DNA from: Haemaphysalis longicornis
Taxonomy: Eukaryota; Arthropoda; Arachnida; Ixodida; Ixodidae
Assembly (NCBI GenBank): GCA_013339765.2
Contig: CM023449.1
Location: 33,021,622-33,085,621 of the forward strand
DNA: 64,000 bases
Reading direction: 5' to 3'
Shown one piece after another: positions 58,196 through 64,000 of this stretch (within the stretch, counting starts at the first letter, position 1; each line of letters starts with the position of its first letter). The notes under the pieces are model-generated. The model had not been told where the DNA came from, did no database searches, and saw nothing but the letters and a program-made list of their open reading frames with translations. Both the position numbers and the translations under genes were made by a program.

Positions 58196-61100
58196 GTAAG
58201 CCACACGCGTACAAATGACACCGCGTTCTGTCACGTCACCTAAGGGGACATGAAGATAAAATACAGCCTCGTTTAATTTGAAAGAACTGGCTTCTGGTAA
58301 CTCATTGAGTTTTCTAACCGAAAAAACAACGCTAGAAATATTAAAAAAAAGCTTTGAAATTTCGCTTTTAAGTGACGTAATATGTGTAGGTGCGACGTAA
58401 TATGGCCCAGCAATAAGCACATAGTTGCACATAGTTGTAACATTCAAGCAATACGATCAAACCAATCGCCCAGTCATGTTTCTCGGCGGCTGATTAGGTA
58501 GGCGGCCACCAATTGCACAAACGAGATTCTGTGACGTCATAGAAAGATAAGCCGGACAATGACTTGGGAGTGGCCACTGACAAGTGGCCACTCCCAGGTC
58601 CTCGTTCTCCGCGCATTTTTGCTTGTCGTAATGTACCAACTAGCCAAGTTTGCATTCTACTTGAGTGCCCACTGCTTCACATGTTGTCTTCAATATTGTC
58701 ACAAACTTTGGCCAGCTTCCCGAGAAACGTACACAAAGCATAACCGTATATCCACGTGGCCGAGCTTCACACACCCGAATAGCTTCATCGTTGTCGGCGG
58801 CTGGGATGACAAAGCGACGCTGCATTGTCCTGTTCATCGTCTTCTCTAATAAGCTGTAATACATCGTTGGACTGTCTCGTCGTTCATGTCATCTGCTCTG
58901 CCGCCACGTCACATTTTGGTGGAGTGTGCGGGTCGGTTCATCGCCACCCTGGTCATCGATTCGCAACATCCGGGCACAAGCGCACTAGTAGAGGGTAAGC
59001 GGGCCGCGCCGGACAGCCCCAGCCCTTACGCGGCCTGAACTCGACCACGTTCCCCGCCACCTGTCCCCAGCCCTTGACCAGCCCATCCAGACCGGCCGTG
59101 ACCAGACAAGACGAGGCGTGACCAACAGAAGATGCCGTGTTTCCAGCCCAGAAGTCGGACGTGGTACCGGCTACGTCAGACGTTTCGTCGGTGCCTCGAG
59201 ATCGTATCGCGGGACCAGGCATCACCGACGACATCATCATCCCAGGTGGCGGCGAGGATTTCAATGCACATTGCCATCTCATCTTTCGTCTTGCCATCTC
59301 ATCTTTCGTCCTCACCACATAACCTACTGTTGCGGCGTCGACCTGGACGGTCGCTATCAACCGGGGGGGCATTTTACGAGAAGACGAAGAAGAGGACAAT
59401 GAAGCGTGGCCTTGTCATCCCAGCCGACGGAGACGAAGTTACTATCTGGGTGAAATAAACTGTAAACACATCGTTCGGCTGTCTCATCGTTCATGTCGTC
59501 GGTCCTGTTGCCACGTAACAACATCTTGAATATTTATTTGAAGTTCGCGATAAATGTCGTATCATTGTTATTGGGACAAAGTGGCCTTTTTAACGAATCA
59601 AACATGTATTTTGCATTCATGGCCCCTTTAAGAATGTTGTGTTGCATTACAGTATGCTGGCGTAACATGAAAAGTGAGAACAAAGAAATGCAAATCCGGC
59701 GAGACCTCGACTGGCGGAGGGACGTTTTGCACCATCGTCGCTATCGAGACGGCTTAAACAACGGCCAAACAAAGAGAAATGCACCCAACAGCAATCAATT
59801 GCGTGCTTGACTATCGCTGTTTTTTTAAATTGTAATTCAAGCTGACCCTACGTAAACAGCCGAAAAAGGATTATCATAGCTAAGTTACGTAGTTGCTTCG
59901 TAAATAACAGGCCGTTTAGTAATGTGAGTGTAATATGGTATTGTAACACCATGCAATGCTAGCAAGGAACCGAAACCGAAACTGAAACTGCTAGGGGCAA
60001 GTCCGAAAAATCGCAGAAATTACGTCACGCCACATATGCTTGTTGCAGATGTATCGAAACCTATTCCTTAAAGGGACCCTGCAACACTTTTCTCAACTTT
60101 TTTTGAAATCTTAATTTTTTGCAGAACGTAGTCACCAACATGTGCACCCAGTACTTAGATTAGGGGGTAGCAAAGTACCACAGCCAAAATTTACTGCTCT
60201 ATGTCCATCTGATAACTTGTAAACTCGCTCAAAAGATTTTTCTCTCTTTCCCCGTCTTGACGTTCTTCGGCGACCCAAAATACGTCACTAAGGCCATGTA
60301 TCGTCTGTTGGCCGGTTTTCCTTCAGTTGCAGCAATGAACGCTTTTCGATAGCAACTTTAAAAAAGAAGCCACAAAAACAAAGCCGGAATGGAAGGCGTA
60401 TCTGCTGCGACGATCAAATCCCGCGGTGCCTCTCCGTGCTGCAGCGATAACTGTAGCTTTCGCAGTGGTTCCAGACGCGAAGGCAAGAGTGAAAGCGCGT
60501 ATCGAAAGTGTTGCAGGGTCCTTTTAAAGAAAAAAAAAACATTGGCACAACCTCTAGTGCATATTCATAAACTTCGAAAACTTTGCAATGGCCCAATCAC
60601 GTTGCAAGAACAGTGCGTGTGTCTGGTGTAGTTGTTGCGGCCGCCACAGACGACGCACAGCACTTTTTCTTCCTGCTTTTATGCATTAAAACTTAAAATT
60701 AAAAATGCCTCAAACTCGGATATACGATGAAACGTAAATTATCTGAGCCGATTCATTAAGAAGGGGGAGTAAACATTTCCAAAATGACCATTTGGCGCAA
60801 AATGGCACGGGAAATATCCCTGTCGGGGTTGCGTCCTTAGTCCCTGGTCTTTGCTGGCTGGCCGGGCTCTATCGACAACTTCTTTTCGCGCCGCAAGGCC
60901 CGAGATGGTCAGCCGGTCCATCCTCTGCTCGTAGGTAGGGTTCGGTATGGGTGACAAGGACGGCGATTGCTGGCATTACCATACCAGGAGGGAGGGGATG
61001 GGCAGTGGGCACAGGTCATGTAGTATTGGGTAGGGTATATTTTTTTAAATGAGGTTACCAGGGTACGGGTTTGTAGCCTAGATGCGAACAGAAGTTTGAC

Positions 61101-61392
61101 AGGTTCACGTCAGCGCCCCTTTAACTAACGCAGGTTCGCTTCGCTCCTTCCCATCGGCGCCGTGGTGGGCTGCGCCCTGTCCTCGCTCGTGGCGCAGGCC
61201 ATGGGTCGCCGGTTCGCCCTGCTCGTCAGCGCCCTGGGCTACATGGGCGGCTACGGGATCATCATGTCGGCCAACACCGTCTTCACGGTGCTTCTGGGCC
61301 GCTTCATAACGGGCATCGCCACGGGGATGGTCTCCCTGTGTGTGCCCGCCTACATCGCCGAGATCTCGCTGCCCGTCCAGCGGGGATCCATG
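58014..61392 (+). CDS. Sugar transporter, MFS (GLUT8/Tret1-like), exons 1-2, 3' partial
   Basis: A plasma-membrane or vesicular facilitated transporter for hexose or trehalose, judged by family. Exon 1 (58014-58195) and exon 2 (61134-61392) join at TG|G to give TWFASLLPIGAVVGCALSS, making 147 residues. Visible parts: a short N-terminus, TM1 (TTLVSAWMGSLCMGASIGF), TM2 (SLLPIGAVVGCAL), the MFS loop 2-3 motif AMGRRFALL, TM3-TM4 with GRFITGIATGM, and the sugar-transporter signature PAYIAEIS. The next residues (VQRGSM) are where family members continue LG..NQL, outside the recognised part. The ATG at 58014 is the first in frame after the leader. Codons in exon 2 are strongly GC-biased, unlike the surrounding DNA. 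The exact substrate cannot be told. Confidence 0.88.
58565..58596. repeat. Perfect 14-bp hairpin
   Basis: TGGGAGTGGCCACT, four bases, then its exact inverse AGTGGCCACTCCCA. Confidence 0.95.
58764..59521. mobile_element. LTR-retrotransposon remnant (tentative)
   Basis: Segments ending TGTC(T/G)CGTCGTTCATGTC..CCACGTCACA (58916) and ..CCACGTAACA (59521) look like two LTR 3' ends. The first is followed by a possible tRNA primer site. The DNA between has no gag/pol frame. One LTR block is inverted relative to the other (see findings). Confidence 0.35.
59640..60067. other. Intron sequence, nothing recognised
   Basis: No boundaries or frames are supported. Confidence 0.5.
60068..60530. mobile_element. 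~460-bp MITE with GGACCCTGCAACAC ends
   Basis: The left end TTAAAGGGACCCTGCAACAC and the inverted right end TTTAAAAGGACCCTGCAACA form a strong TIR. Target duplication is not clear. No coding frame. Confidence 0.8.
60739..61050 (-). mobile_element. LINE 3' end fragment
   Basis: The minus-strand frame reads LSPIPNPTYEQRMDRLTISG then KEVVDRARPASKDQG, matching the PNPTYEQWVELL region of the fragment at 30779-31160. The cysteine motif is decayed (MTCAHCPS). Confidence 0.65.
61134..61392 (+). CDS. Transporter exon 2
   Basis: The acceptor is TTAACTAACGCAG and the donor TCCATG|GTATAC. It has 86 codons plus one leading base, carries TM2-TM4 and both diagnostic MFS motifs, and ends in phase 0. The 2.9-kb intron before it is full of transposon debris. 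Confidence 0.9.
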
Positions 61393-61669
61393 GTATACGT
61401 CTGGCTGTTACTACCGTAGTGTTTGGTTGCTACCTCTGTGACAGTGGGGGTTCTATTGTATATTACAAGTTAAGAACAGCAAAGCTCATGTAGCGTATTA
61501 TTGCACCCAAGTGACGGACCGGGATGCCAACGCACGCACATGTTTTGAAAGGAGAGAGAGAGTGAGAGGGGAGGCAGAGAGAGAAATAACGCTTTGCGAA
61601 GCAAGTTGGCTTAGGAAAGCGTGGCAGCCGGCCAGAGGTTGGCGGCGACGGTGGCGGCTCGCTCAACCA
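61393..61669. other. Intron sequence with a short GA tract at 61552-61584
   Basis: Nothing else is recognised. Confidence 0.5.
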
Positions 61670-61915
61670 GGAGTACATATCTAGTCAGAACGCGACGGAC
61701 GAGCAGACAGGAGAATAGTCACAGGACGAGCGCTGACACGGAGAGTGACCAAGGGAAGCCATAGTACGGCCGAGTGGGCCAGGAACGGGTTTGCCGTTCC
61801 TGGCCAACCCGGCTGTACTAGCTTTCCTTGCTGCATTGTACGTGTCGGCACTCGTCCCGTGGGTATTCTCGTCTTTCGCGCGGCGATCAGATATGAATAC
61901 CTGCCAACTCGCCCA
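61670..61915. repeat. Long fold-back centred at 61791
   Basis: The inner arms are GGCCAGGAACGG / CCGTTCCTGGCC around a 5-base loop. Pairing continues outward as AGTAC.GCCG, then CAAGG.AAGC, GGACGAG.GC.GACACG and GAGAATA, and more weakly to CATATCT at about 61677 / 61892. Confidence 0.8.
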
Positions 61916-62881
61916 ACTTGCAAGTGTGCTACGCTTATTCCTTTTACATTGGGCTCTGCTACAAGTTGCAACCAGGAGTAAAGTTGAACCACGCGGTAGC
62001 GAGCTGCCAGCGCGTCCCCCACTGCTCGATGACTGGTGAGGAAATCGGTCGGGAGGATGGCGACTCCTCCAGACCAATTCCCATGCTAGTTGTTCCCTCG
62101 GCAACAGGATGCATCCCTCGTAGTTTTCTTCCCTCAAGTGCCCACTCTGATACCCTGGGCACTCACTCTCGCCATGTGGGCCTATCCGGTGGAGAGTGCG
62201 CCTAAGGGGTGGCACCGTTTCCTTTTTCTCACGTAGCTTGTTATCGCTACTAAGCAGATTAAATCCGAAAAGTCAGAGAAACGACACATGCATGCTGAAA
62301 ATACTCTCAGTAACGCACTCTCAGTAACGCTTAGGGACAGGAAACGAGCTTCCTGGATCAGGAAACAAACTCGAGTGGGAGATGTCCTAGTTAAAATTAA
62401 GAAAAATAAAATGGTCTTGGGCCAGGTGCGTAAACGGGGGAATGGGGTGGCACTAACCTTATCGCGCGGCTGGCGCGATAACCTTCAAATCGCGCTATCC
62501 CGTACTTCATAGCTGGATAGAACACAACGCGCAATAATCTTTGCCTGCACACGACCTCATTTGGTCGGGCGCGGCCCCTTCCTTCACCTTCCCCCCTAAA
62601 AAAATTTCTGGCAAGCCCACTGACTTGGGCTGGCCATGCAGTTACGCGAAATGTGACTGCTGGACTACCAGGATAACAGAGTGCTCACTTGGAGACGGGT
62701 CTAGAAGAAAATGGTCATTAAATCGGTGGAGGGACAAAAAAAAAAAAAAAATCCCGGGCCATCTCCTCTAACGTGAAACCTGGGGAGGAGCGAAGCATGC
62801 AGTGTACAAGCGTATCCAAAGATTGTCTCTTACCGCACGGCGCGTGCTGATAGGACGCCCGCAGATGTGCCGATGGGAGGT
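61916..62881. other. Intron sequence, nothing recognised
   Basis: There is a small direct repeat ACTCTCAGTAACGC at 62306 and 62318, and an A-run at 62737-62750. Confidence 0.5.
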
Positions 62882-63316
62882 GCAATCGCGCGCATGCTGA
62901 GGCGGTGGCGCCCTCTCTTGTGCTGAACCGTATTTAAGCAATTATATGAGAGACAGACCGGCCGTTATTTTGCCCACGGAGATGAAACCGTTGGGGGGTA
63001 CAGGTATACAGATTTGCTGTAAAAAGAGCAATCGCGCGCATGGTGATGCGGTGGCGCACTCTTGTGCTGAACCTGATTTAAGCAATTATATGAGAGACAG
63101 ACTGGCCGTAATTTTTCCCACGGAGATGGAACCACTGGGGGGTACAGGTGTACAGCTTTGCTGTAAAAAGAGCAATCGCGCGCATCTTGAGGCGGTGGCG
63201 CCCTCTCTTGTGCTGAACCTGATTTAAGCGAATAAATGAGACAGACTGGCCGTAACTTTGCCCGCGAAGACGAAACCGTTGTGAAGGTAGAGGTATACAG
63301 CTTTACTGTAAAAGTT
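62882..63316. repeat. Three tandem copies of a ~145-bp unit
   Basis: GCAATCGCGCGCAT starts at 62882, 63028 and 63172. Each unit passes through GGCGGTGGCGC, CTTGTGCTGAACC, GAGACAGAC(T/C)GGCCGT and GTA(T/C)ACAG(A/C)TTTGCTGTAAAA. The third copy has diverged most. Confidence 0.95.
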
Positions 63317-64000
63317 GCGTGTCCTTGAAGCACGGAGCGTTCACGCGCGAGGCGTTGGAAAACGAGTGTCCCCGTGTTTTAGTGCCGTGACTGCAGGAGA
63401 CGATGATGGGAGATGCCGACATTCCGACAACCTAAGGGGCATCGATCCTAAAAAGGAAATTCGCAGGCAAGGAATCGACTCTGACGGGGCACGAGAGAAC
63501 CTTGAAAGACCTCCGTCCTGCAGTGGACCTAAAAGACTGATAATGATGGTGAAGTTTGGAATGAGTTTCCTCAGTGCAAGAACCCCTTTTCTTCTTTGAT
63601 GATCATGACATTTCATTGCTTGTTCTCCCGCCACGCCAAAACAAAATGTTTCTTTGAATTCTTTAGTAATGCGCCTGCTGTATAAGTGATATTTGATGCC
63701 CGTAAGCTGCACTTTTCTTAATCTTATAGTGGTGTCTGTCGCCTTGATTCTGTATTGCCCCAAGATTTAGCGTCCTACTTGTCGCTAGCTTCAACACTGT
63801 CCCGCTCTGGCCGTTATACTTGTTACATTGAATTGAATTACCCATGTCTTGAATTGCACATCTGTAGCGCCGGTTCTTTGTTCTTTTCTTTTCTTTTTTG
63901 TAGTTGCTGTTATTATTAGTAGTTGTAGTTGTTGTTGTTGCTGCTGTTGTTTCTTCATTGAGGGAGGGAGTCCCTCTTCTCTTTCTCTGTTCTTTTTCTT
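63317..64000. other. Right edge of the window, nothing recognised except a GTT/GTA-rich microsatellite
   Basis: A GTTGTT/GTAGTT triplet tract is at 63903-63955. No further transporter exon was found. Confidence 0.5.

Larger units (their letters stand above)
58239..59632. mobile_element. TIR element with GGCCATGAA ends, carrying LTR-like debris
   Basis: The left end AAGGGGACATGAAGATAAAA and the inverted right end AAAGGGGCCATGAATGCAAA resemble the termini at 11886 and 39560. Inside are two related ~70-base segments (58846-58916 and 59452-59521) and a possible primer-binding site, TGGTGGAGTGTGCGG, after the first. Confidence 0.5.

Noticed and set aside
62946..63227. Protein with an internal repeat (TEM.PLGGTG)
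   Set aside because: The repetition is that of the 145-bp DNA tandem repeat, whose period does not preserve a reading frame over three units.

Overview
The window looks like nuclear DNA of an arthropod, most likely a hard tick (Ixodidae). It is AT-leaning and intron-rich, with very few coding bases and layer upon layer of transposable elements. The clearest clue is a tRNA-derived SINE, present in four copies. It has intact A- and B-box motifs and a (TCAA)n tail and matches what I remember of tick Ruka-type SINEs. The assignment is from memory, not a search. There is no prokaryotic gene organisation, CRISPR array, rRNA or functional tRNA gene.

Two host genes can be supported. (1) A minus-strand gene spans about 44.9 kb down to 5.1 kb. 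Seventeen short exons have consensus splice sites, and all sixteen joins keep one reading frame. Together they encode about 540 residues of heptad-rich, charged coiled coil. The first and probably the last exon are not resolved. I could not identify the family. (2) A plus-strand sugar transporter of the major facilitator superfamily (GLUT8/Tret1-like) starts at 58014. Exon 1 (58014-58195) joins exon 2 (61134-61392) in phase, and the rest lies beyond the window.

The remainder is mainly mobile DNA in introns and intergenic space. 0-5 kb: a LINE 3' end, a terminal-inverted-repeat (TIR) element fragment and a Tigger-like element. 5-13 kb: coiled-coil exons with Tigger-like and piggyBac-like elements, a fold-back repeat and a SINE. 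16-19 kb: a three-level nest, with a piggyBac-like element inside a LINE RNase H domain inside a Tigger-like element. 19.7-22 kb: another piggyBac-like element abutting a full fold-back repeat. 24.4-25.4 kb: a diverged ~155-bp tandem array in an intron. 27.8-37.5 kb: two copies of one hAT-like element with 6-bp target duplications, each carrying different later insertions. 39.7-46 kb: Tigger-, hAT- and pogo-like elements. 50-55 kb: three or four LINE fragments of different clades and an AAAT microsatellite. 56.8-64 kb: the transporter with LTR-like debris, further TIR elements, a long fold-back and a 145-bp tandem repeat.

Several insertions can be dated relative to one another inside the window, because an unoccupied related site or a restored reading frame is also present.
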